NCBI GenBank assembly: GCA_041674345.1
Contig: JBAYVY010000124.1
Location: 1 to 9,568, forward strand
Origin: JBAYVY01 sp041674345
GTDB taxonomy: Bacteria; Planctomycetota; Phycisphaerae; Phycisphaerales; Zrk34
Reading direction: 5' to 3'
Length of the DNA: 9,568 nucleotides
Translations under genes and position numbers: made by a program
Shown here: in pieces, positions 1 through 6,496 of the stretch
How positions within the stretch are numbered: the first letter of the stretch is position 1
How the letters are laid out: every line of letters starts with the position of its first letter
Notes under the pieces: generated by a model
Seen by the model: only the letters and a program-made list of their open reading frames with translations
Told to the model about the DNA's origin: nothing
The model's database searches: none

Positions 1-1
1 C

Positions 2-280
2 ACGATTCCATATGACCCCCAGACCGCGACCACCGGTCGCGGCTTTGTGAACGGCGTGCAATCTTTGCACCCCCCCACTTCCGCAGGCCTTTCCCCCTCT
101 ACAATCTCCCATGCCCAGCGCATTCTCGTCCTCGTCGGACCCGAAGGTGGCTGGACCGACGACGAACGCTCCGCCGCCCAAAACGCCCGCTTCCAAACCC
201 TCACCCTCAACCCCTACGTCCTCCGCGTCGAAACCGCCGCACTCGCCGCCGCCGCCGTCTTCAGACAAATCCATTTCTGA
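2..280 (+). CDS. rsmE: 16S rRNA (uracil-1498-N3)-methyltransferase RsmE, C-terminal part
   Basis: This is the 3' end of a gene that begins before the window; the frame is open from base 2 to the TGA at 278-280. RsmE is a SPOUT-fold methyltransferase that uses S-adenosylmethionine to methylate N3 of U1498 in the 16S rRNA of assembled 30S subunits in the cytoplasm. The two SPOUT knot motifs of the family are visible: GPEGGWTDDE (starting at 137) and LRVETAALAA (starting at 221), at the usual spacing and distance from the C-terminus. The segment before them (LHPPTSAGLSPSTIS) is poorly conserved in the family. The coding strand is very C-rich, like the next gene. A hairpin follows 12 bases after the stop. 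The assignment is firm; only the N-terminal part is missing. Confidence 0.9.
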   Translation, partial: TIPYDPQTATTGRGFVNGVQSLHPPTSAGLSPSTISHAQRILVLVGPEGGWTDDERSAAQNARFQTLTLNPYVLRVETAALAAAAVFRQIHF

Positions 281-292
281 TGTTTGATTTCT

Positions 293-337
293 GATTTCTG
301 ATTTGTAAACCCCCGCCCCCCACCCAAATCAGAAATC
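293..337 (+). terminator. 13-bp inverted repeat after rsmE, possible transcription terminator
   Basis: GATTTCTGATTTG (293-305) is perfectly complementary to CAAATCAGAAATC (325-337), with a 19-base C-rich loop. The left arm is part of a tandem TTTCTGA-type repeat that starts near 284. It lies between the rsmE stop and the next gene, so it could end rsmE transcription, but it is AT-rich and lacks a downstream T tract. It also matches a simple-repeat style common in planctomycete spacers, so it may be a dispersed repeat and not a true terminator. Confidence 0.45.
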
Positions 338-346
338 TCCCACCCC

Positions 347-360
347 GGAGCACCCCCATC
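347..360 (+). promoter_or_regulatory. Ribosome binding site with a possible AUC start codon
   Basis: GGAG at 347-350 lies seven bases before an ATC at 358-360. This codon is in frame with the squalene-cyclase-like gene. The frame is open back to the TGA at 292-294 and holds no ATG, GTG or TTG before 406. Reading from 358 adds 16 residues (xNHLKLPLILTLLLAS), which complete a textbook signal peptide with a basic n-region, a hydrophobic core and CLA before the mature LDPP. AUC starts are rare but known for bacteria. A mutated or misread ATG is the alternative. Confidence 0.5.
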
Positions 361-405
361 AACCACCTCAAACTCCCCCTCATCCTCACCCTCCTGCTTG
401 CCTCA

Positions 406-1527
406 ATGCCTTCCCTCTGTCTCGCACTCGACCCCCCCCACGAACAAAAAGCCGAAGCCGCCATCGCCCGCGCCTACGCCTTCCTCCGTTCCTCCCAACT
501 CCCCGATGGCTCCTGGTCCCCCAAGCCAGGCCCCGCCATCACAGGACTGGTCACCACCGCATTCCTCCGCGATCCCAACCTCACCCCCGCAGACCCCACA
601 CTCGCCAAATCCCTCGCCTACATCTCCTCCTTCGTCAAACCCGACGGCGGAATCTATTCCTCCATCCTCAAAAACTACAACACCTCCCTCTGTCTCATGG
701 CCCTCTCTCACGCCGGCAATAACCCCATCTACAAACCCATCATCGAAAACGCCCAGCAATTCCTCGTCAAACTCCAATGGGTCGAAGGCCTCACCGACCC
801 CCAAGGCCAAACCGTCACCCCCTCCCACCCCTACTTCGGCGGGTCCGGCTACAACGACTCCTCCTCCGGCCGGCCCGACGGCTCCAACACCGACCTCATG
901 CTCGCCGCCCTCCATGACTCCGGCTACGACTGCAACTCCCCCGCCTTCAAACGCGCCATCGTCTTCGTCTCACGCCTCCAGGGCGCCGCCACCAACGACC
1001 TCCTCGCCGACCAAATCGTCCCCGACGGCGGCTTCATCTACGCCACCTCCACCGATGCCCAACACCCCAAACTCCCCCAAACACGCACCAACGATCAACT
1101 CACCGAAACCGCCAAATCCACCGGCGAATACGACGGCCCCCTCCCCACCTACGGCTCCATGACCTACGGCGGATACATGTCCTTCCTCTATGCCCAACTC
1201 TCCCGCACCGACCCCCGCGTCATCGCCGCTCGCGCCTGGATCGCTAATAACTACACCGTCGAATCCAACCCCAATATGGGCGAAAAATCCTACTTCTACT
1301 ACATGCACTTCCTCGCCCGCGCCTTCGCCGCAACCGGCGAAAAATCCGTCGCCACCAGTGATGGCCAACTCCACGACTGGGCCAACGAACTCATCGACGC
1401 CCTCCTCGCCCGCCAGCAACCCGATGGCTCCTGGTCCAACAAAACCGATAAATGGATGGAAGGCGACCCCAACCTCGCCACCGCCTACGCCCTCAACGCC
1501 CTCCAACTCGCCCTAGGAAGAAACTAA
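406..1527 (+). CDS. Secreted prenyltransferase/squalene-oxidase-repeat protein (cyclase-like alpha-toroid)
   Basis: The protein has 373 residues from the first canonical ATG (406), or 389 if translation starts at the ATC at 358, which I think more likely because only then is a complete signal peptide present. It carries QW-type repeats of the squalene-hopene cyclase/prenyltransferase superfamily: QLPDGSWS (residues 31-38), VKPDGGIYSS (78-87), VPDGGFIYAT (205-214) and QQPDGSWSNK (337-346), with helical hairpins between them. This predicts an alpha/alpha toroid. The DXDD catalytic acid motif of squalene-hopene cyclase is not seen, and the length is well below the ~630 residues of true cyclases. 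An active terpene cyclase is therefore unlikely; these exported planctomycete proteins have no established function. Nearly all codons end in C, giving extreme C-richness of the plus strand. It lies downstream of rsmE without overlap, and the stop TAA is at 1525-1527. Confidence 0.82.
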   Translation: MPSLCLALDPPHEQKAEAAIARAYAFLRSSQLPDGSWSPKPGPAITGLVTTAFLRDPNLTPADPTLAKSLAYISSFVKPDGGIYSSILKNYNTSLCLMALSHAGNNPIYKPIIENAQQFLVKLQWVEGLTDPQGQTVTPSHPYFGGSGYNDSSSGRPDGSNTDLMLAALHDSGYDCNSPAFKRAIVFVSRLQGAATNDLLADQIVPDGGFIYATSTDAQHPKLPQTRTNDQLTETAKSTGEYDGPLPTYGSMTYGGYMSFLYAQLSRTDPRVIAARAWIANNYTVESNPNMGEKSYFYYMHFLARAFAATGEKSVATSDGQLHDWANELIDALLARQQPDGSWSNKTDKWMEGDPNLATAYALNALQLALGRN

Positions 1528-1576
1528 CCCCTCCCCTCCCCCCCGCGCGCGCCCCATCCCGCTTGCCTCAACGCCT

Positions 1577-1640
1577 TCATTCCATGTCCCATGTAAGATG
1601 TCCCCTCCTTACATTGCACATTGAACATCGCACATTCTTC
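1577..1640. repeat. Text-like spacer repeat of the TTGCACATTGAACAT type
   Basis: The 243-base spacer between the cyclase-like gene and the methyltransferase promoter holds no credible gene. At 1577-1640 it contains short near-repeats built from ATGT/ACAT words (CATGTCCCATGTAAGATGTCC, then ACATTGCACATTGAACATCGCACATTC). I associate this type of simple repeat with planctomycete spacers. The rest of the spacer is C-tract-rich and otherwise featureless up to the promoter at 1736. Confidence 0.4.
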
Positions 1641-1735
1641 CCCCCCCCAAGCACGGGACGGCCTTCTTAGGCCAGACCGTGGTCCGCGATCCCCCCCCGC
1701 GCGCCCACTCCCGCCCCTTCCTTCCCCCAACCGAC

Positions 1736-1764
1736 TTGGCATTTCCCCCCTTCCGCGTCACAAT
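1736..1764 (+). promoter_or_regulatory. Sigma-70-like promoter giving a leaderless transcript for the DNA methyltransferase
   Basis: TTGGCA (1736-1741) and CACAAT (1759-1764) are separated by 17 bases, a good match to the -35/-10 architecture. Only six bases (CTCTCC) separate the -10 box from the ATG at 1771, so transcription would begin at or within a base or two of the start codon. No Shine-Dalgarno sequence precedes this ATG, which fits leaderless translation. Confidence 0.5.
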
Positions 1765-1770
1765 CTCTCC

Positions 1771-1839
1771 ATGCCTACTCCCACCGGGTCACTCAGCCCA
1801 GCCGACTTCATCGCCAAATGGTCCCGCGCCCCCCGGAAA
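1771..1839 (+). pseudogene. N-terminal remnant of an MmeI-type DNA methyltransferase, fused to the type II methyltransferase
   Basis: These 23 codons encode MPTPTGSLSPADFIAKWSRA and a few more residues. LSPADFIAKW resembles the (T/S)PxxFIxKWR opening of MmeI-type class I DNA methyltransferases (COG1002-like, with their PD-(D/E)xK and methyltransferase modules in one chain). Codon use here is C-rich like the flanking genome and changes sharply at about 1840. Together with the matching C-terminal remnant at 4110-4250, this suggests the start of an older gene now drives the newcomer. The match rests on memory of the family, and the stretch is short. Confidence 0.45.
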
Positions 1840-3267
1840 GCAGATATTCAACTCATAAAAAAATCTGCCCAATCGCATACTCTGTGTGATATCATGCGAC
1901 AGCTAGTTCAATATCACCCATGGATGGATGCAGTGACGATAGTCGGGACAGAAAGAAAGCGACGCTCTAATGGCACGATCAACCAACTTGATCCGGCAGA
2001 TCGACCGGTTCACGATTGGTACCGCTTTATTCTGTCATATCCACCCCACATCGTCCGAACCTATCTCGATAAATTCGGCGTCAATCTCCGTCAGCGTGTT
2101 CTCGATCCATTTTGCGGAACGGGTACCACCGTCGTTGAATGCAAGAAACACGGAATCAAGTCTCGCGGCATCGAAGCCCACCCCATGAGCCACCTGGCCG
2201 CAAGCACCAAAGTAAATTGGACAGCCGACCCCTCCGCCCTTGTAAATCACGCCCGAAAAATTGCGGAAAAGACCATCAAACAGTTGGAGAGGGATGGCGT
2301 GTCGGATGATTATCTTCCGCTTTGCGATGGCTTAATTACCGATTTCTCCGATGTGGCTGATTTGCGGAGCTTGCCGGAGGATCGGCAAAAACTGCTGCTG
2401 AAAAATTCTATCAGTCCTCGCCCGCTGCATAAGGCGTTAGTGTTACTCGAAGTGATCAGAAAATATCACGATCACCGATTCACAGCCCATGAACTGGTCG
2501 CATTGGCGAAGACGCTGGTGTTCTCGGCCAGTAATCTGCATTTTGGACCGGAAGTTGGTCTTGGAGATATTCGGGAGGATGCCGCAGTTGTTTCGCCCTG
2601 GCTGTCCGCCATAGAGGCAATGGGGCGTGACCTTGATAGTGTTGCGGAGTATCAGAATACAGAAGCGGTGATACATCACGCCGATGCCCGTAGCGCCTCA
2701 GGGGTTATCCCCCATCAATCAATTAATGCCGTTATTACATCGCCGCCATATCCCAACGAGAAAGACTACACCCGCACGACTCGCCTTGAGTCTGTCCTTC
2801 TTGGTTTGATTGGCGATAAGAGCGAATTACGCGGATATAAGAAAACATTGGTTCGATCCAATACTCGCAGCGTATATGTTGCGGATGATGACGACCAATG
2901 GATTAATGGCCATCCGAAGATTCAGGCGATAGCCGATGCGATTGAGGCCCGACGCATTGAGTTGGGGAAAACCAGCGGTTTTGAGCGAATGTATCCACGA
3001 GTGACAAAATTATACTTCGGCGGGATGGCTCGTCACTTCGCAGATTTGCGAACAGTTTTGCGTCCGGGCGCACAGTTGGCCTATGTGGTTGGAGATCAAG
3101 CATCGTACTTGCAGGTTATGATTCGCACCGGACAACTCCTCGCCGAGATTGCCGAGGCGCTTGGATATGAAGTGGTTTCGCTTGATCTGTTCCGAACACG
3201 CATCGCGACGGCCACTCGCGAGCAGCTTAGAGAAGAAGTCGTTGTGCTTCGTTGGCCCGGGAACTAA
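1771..3267 (+). CDS. Type II-like DNA methyltransferase (N4-cytosine/N6-adenine, SPPY class), chimeric N-terminus
   Basis: This 498-residue amino-methyltransferase would transfer a methyl group from S-adenosylmethionine to adenine N6 or cytosine N4 and so protect the host from the nuclease encoded next. The AdoMet-binding motif I is VLDPFCGTGTT (residues 110-120) and the catalytic motif IV is TSPPY (323-327), followed by PNEKDYTRTTRLE. The ~200 residues between them (150-320) may hold the target recognition domain. The C-terminal part (417-475) has LRPGAQLAYVVGD and RTGQLLAEIAEALGYE, matching late Rossmann-fold strands. The start ATG 1771 is chosen because a promoter abuts it and the reading frame upstream is spacer repeat. 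Residues 1-22 (LSPADFIAKW within them) have C-rich codons and resemble the N-terminus of MmeI-type methyltransferases. From about base 1840 the codon use becomes much more A/T-rich, which suggests transfer. The native start could be Met42 (1894) or Met52 (1924). The specificity cannot be read. The stop is two bases before the next ATG. Confidence 0.82.
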   Translation: MPTPTGSLSPADFIAKWSRAPRKADIQLIKKSAQSHTLCDIMRQLVQYHPWMDAVTIVGTERKRRSNGTINQLDPADRPVHDWYRFILSYPPHIVRTYLDKFGVNLRQRVLDPFCGTGTTVVECKKHGIKSRGIEAHPMSHLAASTKVNWTADPSALVNHARKIAEKTIKQLERDGVSDDYLPLCDGLITDFSDVADLRSLPEDRQKLLLKNSISPRPLHKALVLLEVIRKYHDHRFTAHELVALAKTLVFSASNLHFGPEVGLGDIREDAAVVSPWLSAIEAMGRDLDSVAEYQNTEAVIHHADARSASGVIPHQSINAVITSPPYPNEKDYTRTTRLESVLLGLIGDKSELRGYKKTLVRSNTRSVYVADDDDQWINGHPKIQAIADAIEARRIELGKTSGFERMYPRVTKLYFGGMARHFADLRTVLRPGAQLAYVVGDQASYLQVMIRTGQLLAEIAEALGYEVVSLDLFRTRIATATREQLREEVVVLRWPGN

Positions 3268-3269
3268 AC

Positions 3270-4091
3270 ATGGCTACCCAAAAACAGCTCGCAAAAAAAA
3301 TAGCAGTCTATACCCAAGTCGTTACAGAAATCTTCCGAAGGCGACGCAAGGGAAATAGTTTTGATATCCCCTTCGATCGGGCAGACATCAGTCGGGTTGC
3401 CGACGAACTTCGGCTGAAGATACCCAAAAATCTTGGCGACTTAATTTACACATTTCGTTTTCGCAAGGATTTGCCCGAAGAAATTCGATCCGTCGCACCA
3501 AAGGGCTTGGAATGGGTCATTCGATTGGCGGGCGATGCGAAGTATCGCTTTACGCTAACATCTCTTGGGCAGGTGCGTCCCAATCCGCAGATGATGAACA
3601 TCAAAATACCGGATGCTACACCAGGCATAATCGAGCGATATGCGCAAAATGATGAGCAAGCCCTTCTGGCCATCGTGCGGTACAACCGATTGTTGGACAT
3701 ATTTACCGGCGTGACCTGCTATGCCCTGCAAAGCCATCTTCGCACCAAAGTGGAAGGCATCGGACAATGCGAGATTGATGAACTGTATGTCGGGGTGGAT
3801 CGTTCGGGAACGCACTATGTTTTGCCGGTACAGGCAAAAGGTGGAAACGACAAACTCGGCGCTGTGCAGATTGAACAGGACATGGCTGTTTGTCGCGACA
3901 AATTTCCACAACTGGTTTGCCGACCCATTGGCGCACAATTTCTGGGCGATTCGGTGGCGCTGTTTGAATTCATGCAGGATGAGAAAGACGTTCGCATTGC
4001 TCGCGAATGTCACTACAAGCTTGTGCCACACACAGAAATCTCCGATGCTGATCTCGATCGATACAAGCAAATTGTGGGCAATGAAAAATAA
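3270..4091 (+). CDS. Putative type II restriction endonuclease (PD-(D/E)xK fold)
   Basis: This is a 273-residue protein starting at ATG 3270, two bases after the methyltransferase stop, so it is co-transcribed and probably translationally coupled. The likely nuclease centre is EIDELYVGVDRSGTHYVLPVQAK (residues 168-190 in part): an acidic cluster (E168, D170, E171), a hydrophobic beta strand, then Q188-A-K190, the QxK variant of the (D/E)xK metal site. Next comes GGNDKLGAVQIEQD, a polar segment typical of endonucleases that pair with a methyltransferase. The N-terminal ~110 residues (with basic IFRRRRKGNS) may bind DNA. No signal peptide or membrane segment is seen. Codons are A/T-richer than in the genes on either side, as in the methyltransferase, so the pair was probably acquired together. 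Cleavage specificity is unknown. I do not recognise a named enzyme. Confidence 0.68.
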   Translation: MATQKQLAKKIAVYTQVVTEIFRRRRKGNSFDIPFDRADISRVADELRLKIPKNLGDLIYTFRFRKDLPEEIRSVAPKGLEWVIRLAGDAKYRFTLTSLGQVRPNPQMMNIKIPDATPGIIERYAQNDEQALLAIVRYNRLLDIFTGVTCYALQSHLRTKVEGIGQCEIDELYVGVDRSGTHYVLPVQAKGGNDKLGAVQIEQDMAVCRDKFPQLVCRPIGAQFLGDSVALFEFMQDEKDVRIARECHYKLVPHTEISDADLDRYKQIVGNEK

Positions 4092-4109
4092 TCGTGCGTA
4101 CATGTCTGA

Positions 4110-4250
4110 TCTGACGAGATAAATTTTGCACTTGCCGCCAAAGACCCGCAACTGAAAAAGCGTACACTGACCCATCTCTACAATCAGCGGCCGACGTGGT
4201 TGAAACTCGCCCACAACCAAATCGTTCACTACCTCAACGGCGGTGACTAA
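4110..4250 (+). pseudogene. C-terminal remnant of an MmeI-type DNA methyltransferase
   Basis: The frame is open from just after the TGA at 4107-4109 to the TAA at 4248-4250 and has no start codon. It reads ...FALAAKDPQLKK, then RTLTHLYNQRPTWLKLAH, then NQIVHYLNGGD. The central block matches the conserved RTLTxLYNxRPTWLxxAH element near the C-terminus of MmeI-type class I DNA methyltransferases (~900 residues), as I remember it. In the usual protein about 40 more residues, including an AAYGW motif, follow; here the chain ends early. Codon use is C-ending, like the ATPase downstream and unlike the nuclease upstream. The stop codon abuts the ATG of the ATPase gene. It is best read as the tail of a gene whose interior was replaced by the 1840-4100 segment. 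Confidence 0.62.
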
Positions 4251-5960
4251 ATGGAACTGGCTCCCGATCAGATCGCCGAACGACGCGAATTGCTCCGCAA
4301 GTGCCTGAGCATGGACCTCATCCGGGCGCATTCTTTCGCCGTCCAGCGAACCGAAGAAGAATTCGTGGAACTCATCAACGGTGCCGCGCGCGACCTGGCC
4401 GGCTTGAACATGAAGCGCCCCGAGACCTATCCCGATTTCTATTTCGGCCAGTTCTACACCATCCAGAATTACAAACTGGAATCAGGCAACCAGTGGGAAA
4501 AAGTCGAAGGCGAAATCCTCACGTGTCTGGTCATGGAAAGACAGGCCAAGGAAGTGTTGGAATACTTCCTCCAGCAGCCGGACTTTCAGGCCGACTTCAC
4601 CGGCGTCAAGGCGCGATTCTCCCGCTGGCGCAATACGCTGGATTCCCTGCTCGGTTTCAAGCTGATCCGCAAACTGCCCGTCAAAGGGAAGGATGCCACG
4701 GTTTATGCGTTGCGCGGAGAACTGTCAGCGTTGATCCGCCGGGTGCTTGACTCGCCCAAGGTCGCCGAATTGCCGGTCATCAATTCCGAAGCCGCCCAGG
4801 CCGAACTCGCTTATGTTCACCAGATGGAGGAAACCTTCGACAACTATCTTCGTGAACTGATTTCCGAACGTTTAGATGAAGTTATGGAATTCGGTAGCCG
4901 GCACATGTCCCTGAATCTGGTAGCGAAGTATCTTGAGAATCTCTTCGGCCCCCTGCTTTACTTCGACAATCTACTCGCGATCGCCCACCAGTACGGCATG
5001 TCCGGCACGGAAATCATCAACCCCGAAGGTACCCGGGCCGGATCGACGGGCTTCCACCTCGCCCTCTTCGGCGCGCCGGGAACAGGCAAGACTTTCGCCG
5101 TCAAAGATCTCATCATGGGGGATGAAGGCAAGAACGTTCAACCCCACGGTTTGCCGGGTTTGAATCGTTACTGCGGCGGAATGACCGCCGCCAACTTCAT
5201 CCGCATCGGCGAGGCCTATCAGGGCAAACGCTACAATTTCGTCGTCACCGAATTCAACGACTGGTTCCGCTATAAGGGCATGGTCGAGCCGCTCAAACTG
5301 GCGCTGGAACAAGGTAAAATCCGCTACGAAACCAAGACCGAAACCATCGGCCCCTACCAGTTCAGTTGTTATTTTGCCACCAATTACAATACAGATGTAA
5401 GCAAAGACGCTGGTTACCGCATTACCATTTCCGATCCCAATTTCAACGCCATCGAAGATCGTATGCTCGTGCGAATGCACCGCATGACCAAGGAACGCCT
5501 GCGCGAACTGTCCCGCAATCAACGCGACCTGGCGATGGGCCGGCTTCGCATGGGTTTGGCGCGCGACATTCGCGATCATCTCACCCTGATTTATGCGATT
5601 CAGACCCGACACCCCCTGGTCAAAGACCGCTTCAAACCCAAAAAAATCGTGGTTCGGGAATCATTCTTCGAAGCCCTCGATGCGGCGCAGGAAACCATCC
5701 TCGAACAAATCAAAGGCCAGTTACAGTTCAGCGTCCGTGTCCGCCAAAACGCCCTTAAACTCGCCGGTACCCTTTCGCTTTTTTCCTTCTTCCGCGATAG
5801 CTCCGACCGATTGGAAATCACGGATGAAGCAAGGACGCCCGCATTGAAGTTTTTTGTCGAAGAGGTCGCTATCCGCCAAAAAGTCGCCGTGAGCATCGAC
5901 ACGGTATACGATACCCTCGGCTTGACGAATACCGCCAGTATTCCTCCGACTACTTCGTGA
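4251..5960 (+). CDS. AAA+ ATPase with MCM-like motifs, function unknown
   Basis: This is a 569-residue protein. The ATG directly follows the TAA of the methyltransferase remnant, so the two were probably coupled in one operon. The N-terminal half (1-265) is mostly helical, with a winged-helix-like stretch around 118-166 (VKARFSRWRNTL to YALRGELSALIRRVL). The AAA+ module has Walker A GAPGTGKT (274-281), a GGMTAANF loop (309-316), a Walker B-like FVVTEF (330-335) with E334 but no aspartate before it, the helix LALEQGKIRYE (350-360), sensor 1 CYFATNYN (373-380) and arginines in EDRMLVRMHR (402-411). The GMTA loop, TEF, ALEQGKI and ATN order resembles MCM and Mg-chelatase-like ATPases (GLTA, DEFD, AMEQ, AAN). 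The C-terminal ~120 residues are helical. It could be the motor of a defence system that formerly included the MmeI-type methyltransferase. It does not look like BrxC or BrxL. The cytoplasmic ATPase call is firm; the role is open. Confidence 0.72.
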   Translation: MELAPDQIAERRELLRKCLSMDLIRAHSFAVQRTEEEFVELINGAARDLAGLNMKRPETYPDFYFGQFYTIQNYKLESGNQWEKVEGEILTCLVMERQAKEVLEYFLQQPDFQADFTGVKARFSRWRNTLDSLLGFKLIRKLPVKGKDATVYALRGELSALIRRVLDSPKVAELPVINSEAAQAELAYVHQMEETFDNYLRELISERLDEVMEFGSRHMSLNLVAKYLENLFGPLLYFDNLLAIAHQYGMSGTEIINPEGTRAGSTGFHLALFGAPGTGKTFAVKDLIMGDEGKNVQPHGLPGLNRYCGGMTAANFIRIGEAYQGKRYNFVVTEFNDWFRYKGMVEPLKLALEQGKIRYETKTETIGPYQFSCYFATNYNTDVSKDAGYRITISDPNFNAIEDRMLVRMHRMTKERLRELSRNQRDLAMGRLRMGLARDIRDHLTLIYAIQTRHPLVKDRFKPKKIVVRESFFEALDAAQETILEQIKGQLQFSVRVRQNALKLAGTLSLFSFFRDSSDRLEITDEARTPALKFFVEEVAIRQKVAVSIDTVYDTLGLTNTASIPPTTS

Positions 5961-6410
5961 TCCTCATCATTGGAAATACAACGCGGAAAACCGCGCGACA
6001 GGCGGAAGACAGGCCGTTGTTCTGCGCCACTGTTGCCCCGCCCCACCACCCTCCTCTTCTCCGTGCCATCTGTGTCCCCCGTGGTGGCCGTCCGCTTTCA
6101 CGTCCGGAATTTCCGGGGGCGACACGTTCGTGCGCACGCGACACAACCGTGCGCATCGAATATCATGCAAACGGGATCAAAAGCACACCACATCGTCACA
6201 AAACGCCGCGGAAAACCTTCCGGTGGCGCACAAACACGTCACATTTTGGCGTGAGCCGCATGGACAGGCCGCCCCTGGTGCGCATCGCTTAGTCGTAGAA
6301 ATCTGAAACGTTCTATTTTCGATCAAAACCGAAGATCATGCCGAACGCGCGAACAAGTTTTGGGAGTGCCGGCGCACCAAAGCATCGCCGATTCGGTACA
6401 CCCTCATGCG
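5961..6410. other. Gene-free spacer between the ATPase and the histidine kinase
   Basis: I see no credible gene in these 450 bases. They contain a text-like spacer block at 6056-6085 (CTCTTCTCCGTGCCATCTGT followed by a CCCCCGTGG tract), a short palindrome CCGGAA-T-TTCCGG at 6104-6116 followed by GGGGC, which is related to the CCCCCGGAAG repeat, and a 10-bp palindrome CGTGCGCACG at 6129-6138. GTGCGCA words recur between 6130 and 6290. The ATPase and kinase genes converge on this region. Confidence 0.5.
5982..5995 (+). terminator. Small GC hairpin after the ATPase gene, weak terminator candidate
   Basis: CGCGG (5982-5986) and CCGCG (5991-5995) enclose an AAAA loop, 21 bases after the ATPase stop. 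The stem has only five pairs and no T tract follows, so termination is uncertain. Confidence 0.25.
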
Positions 6411-6496
6411 CCCCCGGCCCCCGGAAGTGTGACCCCACGCTCATCGCTCATCTCTCATCGCTTCTTTTACTTCCGGGGGCCGGGGGCCGGGGGCCG
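6411..6496. repeat. 18-bp inverted repeat of the CCCCCGGAAGT family overlapping the kinase 3' end
   Basis: CCCCCGGCCCCCGGAAGT (6411-6428) is perfectly complementary to 6469-6486, with a 40-base loop. The right arm continues as a GGGGGCC triplication to 6495. The loop holds a second tandem, TCATCGC/TCATCTC/TCATCGC (6441-6461), whose first TCA is the kinase stop codon on the minus strand. The structure could form a very stable stem and act as a bidirectional terminator between converging genes. The same 18-mer recurs at 9310-9327. Confidence 0.75.

Noticed and set aside
100..116. TACAATCTCCCATG inside rsmE, resembling the promoter-start junction at 1759-1773
   Set aside because: There is no -35 box at a usable distance, the ATG is out of the rsmE frame, and no gene starts there.
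398..1506. Long Pro/Ser/Thr-rich and Gly/Val-rich open frames on both strands across the cyclase-like gene
   Set aside because: They are artefacts of the C-ending codon bias of the real gene; their composition is low-complexity and they carry no motif.
4251..5960. BREX BrxC or BrxL identity for the ATPase
   Set aside because: Length and sequence around the Walker motifs differ from both, and no pglZ, brxA or brxB gene is present.
5957..6292. Open frame of 111 codons after the ATPase
   Set aside because: It crosses a spacer simple repeat, has no motif, and overlaps the ATPase stop; the composition is spacer-like.
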